A stretch of 33,228 nt of DNA from Armatimonadetes bacterium JP3_11 (GTDB taxonomy: Bacteria > Armatimonadota > Fimbriimonadia > Fimbriimonadales > GBS-DC): the NCBI GenBank assembly GCA_002254605.1, contig NKPV01000011.1, forward strand, positions 1-33,228, written 5' to 3'. A program made the translations under genes and the position numbers. The notes under the pieces are model-generated. The model saw only the letters and a program-made list of their open reading frames with translations, was not told the origin of the DNA and made no database searches. Positions 18,764 to 26,177 of this stretch are shown in pieces (the first letter of the stretch is position 1; each line of letters starts with the position of its first letter).

Positions 18764-19475
18764 ATCGGCGTTGATAGAGGCGCAAGCAGCCTCCCTAATA
18801 TATCGGGACGGCGACCGCGTGGTGCGTGCAGTCGATTCCGTCACCATGCAGGTGCGTCCCAGCGAGTTTGTGGGCATCGTGGGTCCGTCGGGTTCGGGTA
18901 AGAGTTCGCTGTTGTACCTGCTCAGCGGTCTCAAGTTGCCCACCCAGGGCACAGTGCGCTACCGGGGGCGGTGTTATACCGACGCCTCCGATGCAGAGCG
19001 GAGCGCGATGCGTCGCACGCGGTTCGGGTTCGTGTTCCAACAGCCCTACCTGCTGGGGTATCTGACCGTGTTGGAGAATGTGGTGGTGGGCGCGCCAGAT
19101 GTACGCGCGTACCGCGAGCGTGCGCTCTGGCTCTTGGAGCAACTCGGATTGGCAGACAAGGCGCATCGCTATCCGTCGGCGCTTTCAGGGGGCGAGCGTC
19201 AGCGAGCGTGTGTGGCGCGCGCGCTGCTCTTGGAACCCGAGGTCATCTTCGCCGATGAACCGACCGCCGCCTTAGACCAGCAAACAGGACTGCATGTGTT
19301 GGAACTGCTGGAACAGCATCGCGGCAACGGCGCCGTCGTGCTGGTCACGCACGATCCTCTGATGCTGCGCTACTGTGATACGGTCTACAAACTGCGTAGT
19401 GGACGGGTGGAAGCTGTGGAGACCGCGCCTGCGAAACCGTTGGGGGACGCCAGCGACTCGCTCCCCACGCCATAA
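18756..19475 (+). CDS. ABC transporter ATP-binding protein, LolD/MacB-like
   Basis: 239 aa. All ABC motifs are present: Walker A GPSGSGKS (43-50), a Q-loop (FVFQQPYLLG, about 93-101), the signature LSGGE (143-147), Walker B VIFADEP (163-169) and the H-loop VTHD near 201. The Q-loop and the ADEPTAALD wording put it with the LolD/MacB/FtsE branch, which usually works with FtsX-like permeases. No permease is adjacent, so its partner must be elsewhere. It overlaps bcp by 8 nt. Its 3' end overlaps the convergent small membrane gene by 131 nt; the last 20 or so residues (from about 220) are non-conserved. Confidence 0.92.
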   Translation: MDKSALIEAQAASLIYRDGDRVVRAVDSVTMQVRPSEFVGIVGPSGSGKSSLLYLLSGLKLPTQGTVRYRGRCYTDASDAERSAMRRTRFGFVFQQPYLLGYLTVLENVVVGAPDVRAYRERALWLLEQLGLADKAHRYPSALSGGERQRACVARALLLEPEVIFADEPTAALDQQTGLHVLELLEQHRGNGAVVLVTHDPLMLRYCDTVYKLRSGRVEAVETAPAKPLGDASDSLPTP

Positions 19476-19635
19476 TCCCAACGCCCAACCACCAGCCCCA
19501 AAGCCATGTGCCCTCAAGAGAGGGCGTCCACGCGAACCCTACCCACAGAACGGCGTTCACCAGCAGCCACCGATCCCGCAGACGCATACCGAAATAGGCG
19601 CACAAAATTGCCATCGCCATAAAGAACAGAATCAT
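19345..19635 (-). CDS. Hypothetical small two-helix membrane protein
   Basis: 96 aa. Two hydrophobic helices (about residues 1-17 and 24-59, rich in Trp) with a basic loop (RLRDRW) between, then a hydrophilic tail. The ATG has GGGGAGG 4 nt upstream, which supports translation. The last 131 nt run antisense into the 3' end of the ABC gene. It fills the otherwise empty gap to 19717. No family recognised. It could be spurious, but the site and composition argue for a real gene; the tail inside the ABC gene may be the unreliable part. Confidence 0.45.
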   Translation of the reverse strand: MILFFMAMAILCAYFGMRLRDRWLLVNAVLWVGFAWTPSLEGTWLWGWWLGVGIMAWGASRWRPPTVSQARSPQLPPVHYAVCRPYHSSAASEDRA

Positions 19636-19717
19636 ATCGCCTCCCCGAACAGGTTATTCCACACTCGGGGACGCGAATCAATAGACTCCCCACCCCTCTA
19701 AGGGTAGGGGGCGAGGG

Positions 19718-21076
19718 CTATCGCGCTTGGAACGGCACAATCTGGCTAATCGCGCGGGTGCTCCGATCGTTTGTGAACGCTAACACAACCGCATAGTAGG
19801 TGCGCCCACTTACCAAAGGTGGACCGGTATACACCAGTGAAGTGGCAGGCGCGAACACCTTCGCGGCGCCCGGATTGCTCAAGTCCGTTGGATAATACGG
19901 CGCAACAGTGTAATCGGGGAAACGGTCGTAAATCAGCACCAAGTAGTAGTCGGCGTTGGGTACCGCAGTCCACTGCAGAATCAAGCCGTCCACAATCTCG
20001 TTGGGGAACGGACGGGAGAGGGCGATGGGCGTAAAGGGGCGTGCACTGACGCGATTACTCCGCCCAGAGACCGCGCCGGGCAAGTCGTTGAGGTAATCTG
20101 TGTTCAACGCGACCATTTCGTAATAATAAGTCACATTCGGCTGCAGGGCAGGGTCCAAGTCCGCGAAGAAATCCGCCAGCGGGTCGCGCAGGAAGGCGAT
20201 GGCGTTTTGGTTCAGCTCGTCAATCGTGCGTCCGCGATAGATTCCGTAGCCCAGCAGGCTCAGTTGCTCTTGATAGTCCCAACTGAGGTCGATTTCAATC
20301 CAGTAGTCGCTTGGGGCACGGGTGGTTAGGGTGCGTCGTGGGCGGGGCTTCTCGTCAAAGAGTGCGCGGATGGCGTTGTAGGCGTTGCGTTCGCGTGCGC
20401 TGCGTGTTGCACTCAGCACGCGCGGCATCGTCCATGCTGTCGCCGTGAGGTTAAGCGGCGCCTGTACAGGGCGGTTCACAGAGCCGTTCAGCGTGAAACT
20501 AATCACCGTCGTCTGTCCAGCAACCACTTGCGCCGTGCGTTTGTCGTTCTCATAACCGGGTGCGGAGGCGACGATGGGGTATTCGTAGCCTGCCGGCAGC
20601 CCCGCGATACGATAGAACCCACGCTTATCGGTGATCGCGAACGCGCTGCTGAGCGCCCCCCCTGCAAACACCCGCGCTCCTTCGATGCCTACGCCAAACG
20701 CATCGCGCACGAAGCCCTCTATGGCGCCCTGGCGGTTCGCAGGCGCAATCATAATGTTCACATTTTTGGTCTGCTCGTTCTCGAACACTTGCGCCACATT
20801 TTGCCCCGTGTATTCCACGCCGTTAATCACCGCACGGGCGCGGATGAGAGTAAACCGGTCGGGCACATTCGTCAGGTAATAGGTGCCGTTGTGCAACGAG
20901 CGGGTCTGACTGTTCACAGAGTTCGCTGCGAAGACTTCCGCGTTGGCGACAGGCTCTCCATCGATGTCGGTAATCGTGCCCGAGACCACACCCACTTTAT
21001 TCTCGCCGCCGCACCCGGCGACACCCATCACGGCGCACGCAGCCCAAACGATCCACCAGACGCCTCGCTTCATCAT
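19718..21076 (-). CDS. Lipoprotein with carboxypeptidase-regulatory-like and Fn3-like domains
   Basis: 452 aa from the ATG at 21076. A further-upstream ATG (21118) would start right on a terminator tail and spoil the signal peptide. The signal (MMKRGVWWIVWAACAVMGVAGC) ends in a lipobox VAGC with lipidated Cys22. Two beta-sandwich carboxypeptidase-D-regulatory-like repeats follow: about residues 28-112, VSGTITDIDGEPVANAEVFA, and 116-200, IEGFVRDAFGVGIEGARVFA. Each has a GxYxLxxLPxG-type end. The C-terminal half has two fibronectin-III-like stretches (IDLSWDYQEQLSLLGYGIYR; LILQWTAVPNADYYLVLIYD). It is likely an outer-membrane or periplasmic surface protein; no enzymatic residues are seen. It lies downstream of a PEP-CTERM gene and separated from it by a terminator. 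Confidence 0.85.
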   Translation of the reverse strand: MMKRGVWWIVWAACAVMGVAGCGGENKVGVVSGTITDIDGEPVANAEVFAANSVNSQTRSLHNGTYYLTNVPDRFTLIRARAVINGVEYTGQNVAQVFENEQTKNVNIMIAPANRQGAIEGFVRDAFGVGIEGARVFAGGALSSAFAITDKRGFYRIAGLPAGYEYPIVASAPGYENDKRTAQVVAGQTTVISFTLNGSVNRPVQAPLNLTATAWTMPRVLSATRSARERNAYNAIRALFDEKPRPRRTLTTRAPSDYWIEIDLSWDYQEQLSLLGYGIYRGRTIDELNQNAIAFLRDPLADFFADLDPALQPNVTYYYEMVALNTDYLNDLPGAVSGRSNRVSARPFTPIALSRPFPNEIVDGLILQWTAVPNADYYLVLIYDRFPDYTVAPYYPTDLSNPGAAKVFAPATSLVYTGPPLVSGRTYYAVVLAFTNDRSTRAISQIVPFQAR

Positions 21077-21122
21077 ACAGGCAGACGATTCGCGTCCCCC
21101 GAAGTTTCTCCTGCGCATAATC

Positions 21123-21147
21123 AAAAAGGACGGCAGCGACGCCGTCC
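21123..21147 (-). terminator. Rho-independent terminator of the first PEP-CTERM gene
   Basis: On the - strand GGACGGC, a 6-nt loop, GCCGTCC and then TTTTT: a perfect 7-bp stem with a proper T-run, 35 nt after the stop at 21182. Confidence 0.8.
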
Positions 21148-21181
21148 TTGCGTGGTTGCCTACCTGCAGAAAGGAGGGGAG

Positions 21182-21826
21182 TTAGACTTGACGACGGCGG
21201 AGCAATAAGCCGCCCAACCCCGTCGCCAACGCAATCATGCTGGCAGGCTCTGGAACAACGGTCCAGTCCTGTTCCACCAGCATCAACGCTGCGCCAGAGC
21301 CCGGCTGACCGCCGCCCAGCAGTTGGAAAGTCTCGTAAACCGTGACATCGTTGGCAGGCGCCGAGAGCGTCGCAGGGATGACGACACTGAACGCGCCGTC
21401 CGAACCGCCTGCATAGGCGCTGCCCTGAAACATGCCATTGGCTTGCCACAGAATCGCGTTGTCCGAGTTGCGTACGACCTTCTTGAACCAGATAATCTGT
21501 CCGTAGTTAAATACAGCCCCCGAAATCACGAAGTTGAAGCCGCTCAGGTAGGGCTGTGTATTCGTCGGGTCATTGATCGTATACTGCCCCAAGAAGCTGC
21601 CATTGTTGAACCCTGTCCCTAAGCCGACTATCAACGGGTTCGGCATAGCCAGCGCGGTTTGGAAGGTAACCTGGGGGACGGGACTACTCTGTACGATGGT
21701 CGGCACCGTAACAGGTGTCGTCGGCAAGTACAGGACGCCGCTACTGTTCAGAATGGTCACATTCCACGAGGCGAATGCGCTTGCCGCAACGGCAAACACT
21801 CCCAGCGAAATTATCCATCGTTTCAT
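21182..21826 (-). CDS. PEP-CTERM surface protein (paralogue 1)
   Basis: 214 aa from the ATG at 21826, which has GGAGG 7 nt upstream; the longer frame to 21883 would include the promoter. A signal peptide (MKRWIISLGVFAVAASAFAS) is followed by a beta-rich body and a C-terminal sorting signal: VPEPASMIALATGLGGLLLR, i.e. the PEP motif, a hydrophobic helix and a basic tail (RRRQV). Such proteins are cut by an exosortase, and the PEP-CTERM system is tied to exopolysaccharide. The body is homologous along its length to the next gene (shared ASWN, FNFVISG, KKVVRNSDNAIL, DGAFSVVIP, LMLVEQDW). Transcription probably starts at a sigma-54 promoter (21879-21894). No exosortase gene is in the window. Confidence 0.92.
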   Translation of the reverse strand: MKRWIISLGVFAVAASAFASWNVTILNSSGVLYLPTTPVTVPTIVQSSPVPQVTFQTALAMPNPLIVGLGTGFNNGSFLGQYTINDPTNTQPYLSGFNFVISGAVFNYGQIIWFKKVVRNSDNAILWQANGMFQGSAYAGGSDGAFSVVIPATLSAPANDVTVYETFQLLGGGQPGSGAALMLVEQDWTVVPEPASMIALATGLGGLLLRRRQV

Positions 21827-21878
21827 GGTTGTTCCTCCATTTCCATGAGGCGCTTCGTATGCGCACTGCCTTGCATAG

Positions 21879-21894
21879 AGCAATTTCTATGCCA
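21879..21894 (-). promoter_or_regulatory. Sigma-54 (-24/-12) promoter of PEP-CTERM gene 1
   Basis: TGGCATAGAAATTGCT on the - strand fits TGGCAYR-N4-TTGCW with exact spacing. The predicted start, near 21868, gives a leader of about 41 nt with a proper ribosome site. Confidence 0.7.
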
Positions 21895-21912
21895 ATCATC
21901 TATTTTCGTTGA

Positions 21913-21928
21913 AAAACTGGTATTTTTT
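21913..21928 (-). promoter_or_regulatory. Conserved 16-bp box upstream of PEP-CTERM gene 1
   Basis: AAAAAATACCAGTTTT on the - strand, 18 bp upstream of the -24 element. The identical 16-mer occurs at the same distance before the second PEP-CTERM gene. It is roughly dyad-symmetric at its ends (AAAA/TTTT), suggesting a protein binding site centred near -52. Confidence 0.65.
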
Positions 21929-21955
21929 GCGATTTTTGGCTCTATAAAAGCGTTT

Positions 21956-21980
21956 CGGGCGAGGGTGGATCCCTCGCCCG
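21956..21980 (-). terminator. Hairpin terminator after PEP-CTERM gene 2
   Basis: A perfect 10-bp stem CGGGCGAGGG / CCCTCGCCCG with a 5-nt loop, followed on the - strand by AAACGCTTTT. It lies 29 nt past the stop of the upstream gene. The T-run is short and offset. Confidence 0.6.
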
Positions 21981-22008
21981 ATGCTACTGTAACAAGCGTC
22001 CCAGCAGT

Positions 22009-22656
22009 TCAGCGTTTGCGTCGGCGTAGCGCCATGAGCCCCACCAGACCGCTGCCGAGAGCAATCATGCTGGCAGGCTCGGGCACCCAGTCCTGCTCTA
22101 CCAGCAGCAAAGCGGCTGTGGAGGTCGGGTGCGTGGGCAGCACGAACAGCAGGAAGTTCTCGTACACCGACACATCATTCGCGGGTGCCGCCAGCGAGAC
22201 AGGAATCACCACACTGAACGCGCCGTCCGTGCCGCCGAAGCCCGACCCAGCGAACATGCCCGAGTCGTTGTACAGGATAGCGTTATCGGAGTTGCGTACA
22301 ACCTTCTTCTGCCATACAATCATCGCGCTGCCATCGACGACGCCCGAAATCACGAAGTTGAACCCCGTAAGCATGCTCGTGTTGCCCGGTTGGGGGCTAA
22401 TCTGGTACGCTGCAGAGAAGGTCCCGTTCAGGAAGGTGGTACCGTCGCCCACCAGAATAGGGTTGGGGGTTGCGACAGCCGTGAGGAAAGTCACCTGGGG
22501 CAGAGGATGGTTGACCGTCACATAGGGCACATTCACTGGGGTCGAAGGCGGGTTCAGCACCCCGCTGCTGATCGAGACATTAATATTCCACGACGCGAAC
22601 GCTCCTGTCGCCAGAGCGCTTACCATCAAGACCGAAGTCATCAGTCGTTTCATCAT
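22009..22656 (-). CDS. PEP-CTERM surface protein (paralogue 2)
   Basis: 215 aa. Signal peptide (MMKRLMTSVLMVSALATGAFAS), beta-rich middle, and a C-terminal VPEPASMIALGSGLVGLMAL plus basic tail (RRRKR), the PEP-CTERM exosortase signal. It is a clear tandem duplicate of the downstream gene, roughly 40-50% identical by eye over the mature part, with the KKVVRNSDNAIL block unchanged. AAGGAGG lies 8 nt before the first of two ATGs. It is driven by a sigma-54-type promoter at 22730-22745 and separated from paralogue 1 by a terminator, so the two are independent transcription units with matching control regions. The function is unknown; surface or extracellular matrix is likely. Confidence 0.92.
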   Translation of the reverse strand: MMKRLMTSVLMVSALATGAFASWNINVSISSGVLNPPSTPVNVPYVTVNHPLPQVTFLTAVATPNPILVGDGTTFLNGTFSAAYQISPQPGNTSMLTGFNFVISGVVDGSAMIVWQKKVVRNSDNAILYNDSGMFAGSGFGGTDGAFSVVIPVSLAAPANDVSVYENFLLFVLPTHPTSTAALLLVEQDWVPEPASMIALGSGLVGLMALRRRKR

Positions 22657-22729
22657 ATCGATCCTCCTTTTCGGTTTGGGAGGCGAATCGGGCGTACAGA
22701 CAAAACCTCACCAAACCAATCCTTTGACC

Positions 22730-22745
22730 AGCAATCTTCGTACCA
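22730..22745 (-). promoter_or_regulatory. Sigma-54 (-24/-12) promoter of PEP-CTERM gene 2
   Basis: TGGTACGAAGATTGCT on the - strand keeps the GG and GC dinucleotides at exact sigma-54 spacing and the TTGCT -12 box. The predicted start is near 22719, with a leader of about 62 nt. Confidence 0.7.
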
Positions 22746-22763
22746 AAGTTCCGTGTTTTGGAG

Positions 22764-22779
22764 AAAACTGGTATTTTTT
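22764..22779 (-). promoter_or_regulatory. Conserved 16-bp box upstream of PEP-CTERM gene 2
   Basis: The same AAAAAATACCAGTTTT as at 21913-21928, again 18 bp upstream of the -24 element. It ends 7 bp before the tgt stop codon. Confidence 0.65.
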
Positions 22780-22786
22780 CGGGGGT

Positions 22787-23875
22787 CTATAGTGCGCCTG
22801 TTTTGATCGCCTCGCGCAGGTGCGCCATCCAGCGGGCATAGTAGGCAAGGTTATGGTAGGTCGCCAGCCGCAAACCGAGCAGTTCACCCGCACGAAACAG
22901 ATGGTGGATATACGCCAGCGTGTAGCGTTGACATACCCAGCAGCGGCATTCGGGATCGATCGGTTCTCGCGCCTCCAAATGTTTTGCGTTGCGCAGGTTG
23001 AGCCTACCGCGCGAGGTGAACACCGCGCCATGCCGCGCCATGCGTGTCGGCAGGACGCAATCGAACATGTCCACGCCTTGCTGCACCGCATGGAGAATAT
23101 CCTCAGGCGTGCCGACCCCCATTAAGTAGCGGGGTTTCTCGGCGGGCATGCGGGGCGCCACGAACTCCACGATCCTGCGTATCTCCTCTACGGGCTCGCC
23201 GACCGATACGCCGCCAATCGCGTAGCCGGGCAACTCCAACGAGGTAATTTGTTGCAGGCTCATTAGGCGCAGGTCTTCGTGAACACCCCCCTGAATAATG
23301 CCGAACAGAGCGCCTTCCCCGTTCGTGGAGAGGGAACTGGTCGATTCCCAAGCCTGTTTACTCCGAATAGCCCACTGGTAAGTGCGTTCCGTGGCGCGCG
23401 CCACGGCGTCATAACTCGCAGGATATGGAGGGCACTCATCGAACGCCATCATAATGTCGCTTCCCAGATGACGCTGAACCTGAATCGAGCGTTCAGGCGT
23501 GAAGCGATGTTCAGAGCCGTCGAGGTGCGAGCGAAAGGTCACGCCCTCGTCGTCAATCTGGCGCAGCCCGGCGAGGCTAAATACTTGAAACCCACCGCTA
23601 TCGGTCAAAATCGCGCCCGACCAGCTCATGAACCGATGCAAACCGCCCAGACGCGCGATACGCTCATCTCCCGGGCGCAGGTATAAATGGTAGGTATTAC
23701 CCAAGATAATCTTGAAGCCCAACTGCTCCAGCTCGTCTTGGCTGAGCGTCTTCACACTTGCCTGCGTCCCGACGGGCATAAATACAGGCGTCTCAATCAC
23801 GCCGTGCGGCGTGTGGAGCTTGCCCACGCGGGCATGGGAGCGAGTAGACCGAGCGACCGTTTCGAAACGAATCAT
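22787..23875 (-). CDS. tgt: Queuine tRNA-ribosyltransferase (bacterial TGT)
   Basis: 362 aa from the ATG at 23875 (a GTG one codon earlier is possible; neither has a well-placed Shine-Dalgarno). The full TGT barrel is present. ILTDSGGFQVFSL holds the general-base Asp. The substrate-pocket FGIIQGGVHEDLR is followed by YAIGGVSVGEP. The nucleophile Asp lies in MFDCVLPTRMARHG. The zinc site CRCWVC precedes a His about 10 residues on (YIHHLF). It exchanges G34 for preQ1 in tRNAs with GUN anticodons, as part of queuosine synthesis. No queA or other que genes are adjacent. It lies 85 nt downstream of the pilB-like gene on the same strand and may share its transcript. Confidence 0.97.
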   Translation of the reverse strand: MIRFETVARSTRSHARVGKLHTPHGVIETPVFMPVGTQASVKTLSQDELEQLGFKIILGNTYHLYLRPGDERIARLGGLHRFMSWSGAILTDSGGFQVFSLAGLRQIDDEGVTFRSHLDGSEHRFTPERSIQVQRHLGSDIMMAFDECPPYPASYDAVARATERTYQWAIRSKQAWESTSSLSTNGEGALFGIIQGGVHEDLRLMSLQQITSLELPGYAIGGVSVGEPVEEIRRIVEFVAPRMPAEKPRYLMGVGTPEDILHAVQQGVDMFDCVLPTRMARHGAVFTSRGRLNLRNAKHLEAREPIDPECRCWVCQRYTLAYIHHLFRAGELLGLRLATYHNLAYYARWMAHLREAIKTGAL

Positions 23876-23960
23876 CACTGAAGAATTGTTCAGGCTGCTC
23901 CTTTAGTTGGGTCTATGGGGGTTCCGTCCTCAACCCGGTATCGGCGCGTCATACTGCCCC

Positions 23961-25223
23961 TCACGACTCGTACACACCTGCATAAACCGCTTGAATCACC
24001 TCGTGGGGGGTGGTAATTCCGCGCAGCACCTTATCGCGTCCGTCGTCGAGCATCGTGCGGAAGCCTTCCTTGACAGCGATTTGCATAATCTGGTCGCTGG
24101 AGGCGTGATTCACAATCGCCTCGCGGATAGCAGGGCTAATACGCAGCAGTTCGAAGATCCCCGTGCGTCCCCGATAGCCGGTTTCCATACACTTGGGGCA
24201 GCCCTTCCCCGTGTAGAATCGGGCTTGCGCGAGCCACTCCTGCGGTATTTTGAGCGCGGCGATCTCATCGGGCGTGGGCTGATAGGGCACGCGACAATCG
24301 GGACAAATCACGCGCACCAGTCGCTGCGCCATCGCACACTGCAGAGTCGCCGCAATTAGATAATCCTCGGCGCCCATATCCATCATGCGACTCAGCGTCT
24401 CAATCGCGTTATTTGTGTGAAGGGTCGACAACACCAGATGCCCCGTGAGCGCAGCCTGAATCCCAATCTGCAGCGATTCGCGGTCGCGAATCTCGCCAAT
24501 CATAATCACATCGGGGTCGTGGCGCAACATCGCCCGAAGCGCACGCGGGAAGGTAATTTTTTCGGTTACTTGCACCTGCATCACATTATCGGGAAACTCG
24601 TACTCGACAGGGTCTTCCACCGTCACGATGTTGCGCCGCACGCGGTCGAGGGTATGAAGCGAGGCGTAGAGGGTGGATGTCTTTCCCGAGCCTGTCGGAC
24701 CCGTGACGACCAGCATGCCGTAGGCGACCTGCAGGGCGCGTCGCCAGTTCGCCATCACATCCTGCGGCATGCCCAGCGAATCGAGTTTGACCTGCATCTT
24801 GGCGGGGTCTAAAATCCGCATCACGATTCGCTCACCGTTGAGCGTCGGGATACACGACACGCGTGCACTGAGCCGCCTATCCAGATATTCCATATCGATG
24901 CGCCCGTCTTGCGTGTCGCGCTTTTCGTCCAGGTGCATGTTCGCGGCGAGTTTCACGCGACTAATCATTGCCTGAATCAGGTCGGGCTGTGTAATTACTT
25001 CATGTTCATGCAGCACGCCGTCGATGCGGAATCGGATACGCAGAGCGTTGTGTTCGGGGTGCATATGGATATCCGACGCGCCCTTTTCGAGAGCGTGAAT
25101 GAACATCTGGTCAACGCGCTGCACCGCGAGGGAGAGCTCCTCGCCGCCCATTTCGCGGGCGACGCCCGCGTGGCGCATAATTAGCCGAAACATTCGCCCA
25201 GAACCGCGCATACCGCCGTACAT
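23961..25223 (-). CDS. PilB/GspE-family assembly ATPase, short form
   Basis: 420 aa. The core of type IV pilus or type II secretion ATPases is intact. The N2 domain SDIHMHPEHNALRIRFRIDG (50-69) comes first. Walker A GPTGSGKT (175-182), the Asp box (TVEDPVEYEF), Walker B (DPDVIMIGEIRD) and the His box (STLHTNN) follow. A zinc knuckle with two CxxC pairs (C307/C310, C342/C345) marks it as GspE/PilB rather than the retraction ATPase PilT. The usual N-terminal MshEN/GspE-N domain (150 or more residues) is absent; the protein starts about 30 residues before the N2 domain. It would power pilin polymerisation at the inner membrane. The ATG has AGGAG 7 nt upstream and a GAGGTATACT -10. No pilC or pilM-Q genes are nearby. 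Confidence 0.92.
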   Translation of the reverse strand: MYGGMRGSGRMFRLIMRHAGVAREMGGEELSLAVQRVDQMFIHALEKGASDIHMHPEHNALRIRFRIDGVLHEHEVITQPDLIQAMISRVKLAANMHLDEKRDTQDGRIDMEYLDRRLSARVSCIPTLNGERIVMRILDPAKMQVKLDSLGMPQDVMANWRRALQVAYGMLVVTGPTGSGKTSTLYASLHTLDRVRRNIVTVEDPVEYEFPDNVMQVQVTEKITFPRALRAMLRHDPDVIMIGEIRDRESLQIGIQAALTGHLVLSTLHTNNAIETLSRMMDMGAEDYLIAATLQCAMAQRLVRVICPDCRVPYQPTPDEIAALKIPQEWLAQARFYTGKGCPKCMETGYRGRTGIFELLRISPAIREAIVNHASSDQIMQIAVKEGFRTMLDDGRDKVLRGITTPHEVIQAVYAGVYES

Positions 25224-25263
25224 CGTTTCACTCCTGCGTGCTTAGACGCTTGTGGACTGCGAG

Positions 25264-25271
25264 AGTATACC
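25264..25271 (-). promoter_or_regulatory. -10 region of the pilB-like gene
   Basis: TGAGGTATACT on the - strand, matching the rpoBC -10 context almost exactly (TGAGGTATACTYTC in both). No -35 at the usual distance. Confidence 0.5.
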
Positions 25272-25298
25272 TCAGTGGGGCTGCAGCAGGCGTGTTCA

Positions 25299-25318
25299 GG
25301 TACAATTGGCATGCCAAT
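25299..25318 (+). promoter_or_regulatory. mqnPA -10 with adjoining 14-bp palindrome
   Basis: GGTACAAT (25299-25306) runs into ATTGGCATGCCAAT (25305-25318), a perfect palindrome that would cover the transcription start. It lies 9 nt before the mqnP ATG and could be an operator for the menaquinone genes. No -35 is seen. Confidence 0.5.
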
Positions 25319-25327
25319 CGCCTAAGC

Positions 25328-26176
25328 ATGCGCACGATTCGGATTTTTCTGGAAGCCATCAAGTTCGAGCATACGATTTTCGCGCTGCCGTTCGCGCTTT
25401 TGAGCCTGCTGTACGCGGCGGAAGGGGTTCCGCCGGCGCGGGTGGTGGGGTGGATTCTCGTCGCGATGGTCTCGGCGCGTACAGCGGCGATGGCGTTCAA
25501 CCGCATCGTCGACCGCGACATCGATGCGCTCAATCCGCGCACGCGCAACCGTGCTCTCCCGGCAGGATTACTCACCGTGCAGCAGATGCGCATAGCGATG
25601 GGGGTCTCGGCGGTGTTGTTTCTGTACGCGGCGTGGCAGTTGAACTGGGTCTGCTTTGTGCTCGCGCCTGTCGCGCTGGCGGTGATTCTGGGCTATTCGT
25701 ACTCCAAGCGGTTCACGCCGCTGTCGCACTACTGGCTGGGGCTGTCGCTGGGGATTGCGCCGAGCGCGGTCTGGATCGCTGTGCGGGGGACTCTGGAGCC
25801 TGCTCCGGTGTGGCTCACGCTGGGCGTCGCGCTGTGGGTGGCAGGGTTCGATATCCTGTATAGCCTGCAGGATGAGGCGTTCGACCGTGCGCACGGCTTG
25901 CGCAGCCTGCCCCAAACTCTGGGCGGGGCGCGCGCGATGGGCATTGCACGAATCTCGCATGCGCTCTGTATCGGCGCGTTCCTGATGGGTGGCGTCGCGT
26001 TGGGGGCAGGCGTGTGGTACTATCTCGGCGTGGCGTTCGCCGCGCTGATGCTCGCCTACGAGCAGTCGCTCGTCAAGCCGCATGACCTCAGCCGCTTGAA
26101 TGTCGCCTTCTTCACGCTGAACGGCTATGTGAGTATCGGTCTGTTCGTGTTTGCACTGTTAGATCGGGTGTTTTAA
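25328..26176 (+). CDS. mqnP: UbiA-family prenyltransferase, probably MqnP
   Basis: 282 aa from the ATG at 25328; the frame is open 90 nt further up, but that part covers the promoter palindrome. Seven to nine membrane helices. The two Asp-rich sites of UbiA enzymes are present: NRIVDRDIDALNPRTRNRALP (about residues 56-76) and YSLQDEAFDRAHGLRSLP (about 178-195). These bind the prenyl diphosphate through Mg2+. Alone, the sequence could be UbiA or MenA. Placement 1 nt before mqnA supports MqnP, which prenylates 1,4-dihydroxy-6-naphthoate or its carboxylated form in the futalosine menaquinone route. No Shine-Dalgarno is visible. The specific assignment rests on context. Confidence 0.85.
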   Translation: MRTIRIFLEAIKFEHTIFALPFALLSLLYAAEGVPPARVVGWILVAMVSARTAAMAFNRIVDRDIDALNPRTRNRALPAGLLTVQQMRIAMGVSAVLFLYAAWQLNWVCFVLAPVALAVILGYSYSKRFTPLSHYWLGLSLGIAPSAVWIAVRGTLEPAPVWLTLGVALWVAGFDILYSLQDEAFDRAHGLRSLPQTLGGARAMGIARISHALCIGAFLMGGVALGAGVWYYLGVAFAALMLAYEQSLVKPHDLSRLNVAFFTLNGYVSIGLFVFALLDRVF

Positions 26177-26177
26177 A

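Noticed and set aside
21827-21883. 19-residue N-terminal extension of PEP-CTERM protein 1
   Set aside because: It would run across the predicted sigma-54 start site and put non-signal residues before a clear signal peptide that has its own GGAGG site.
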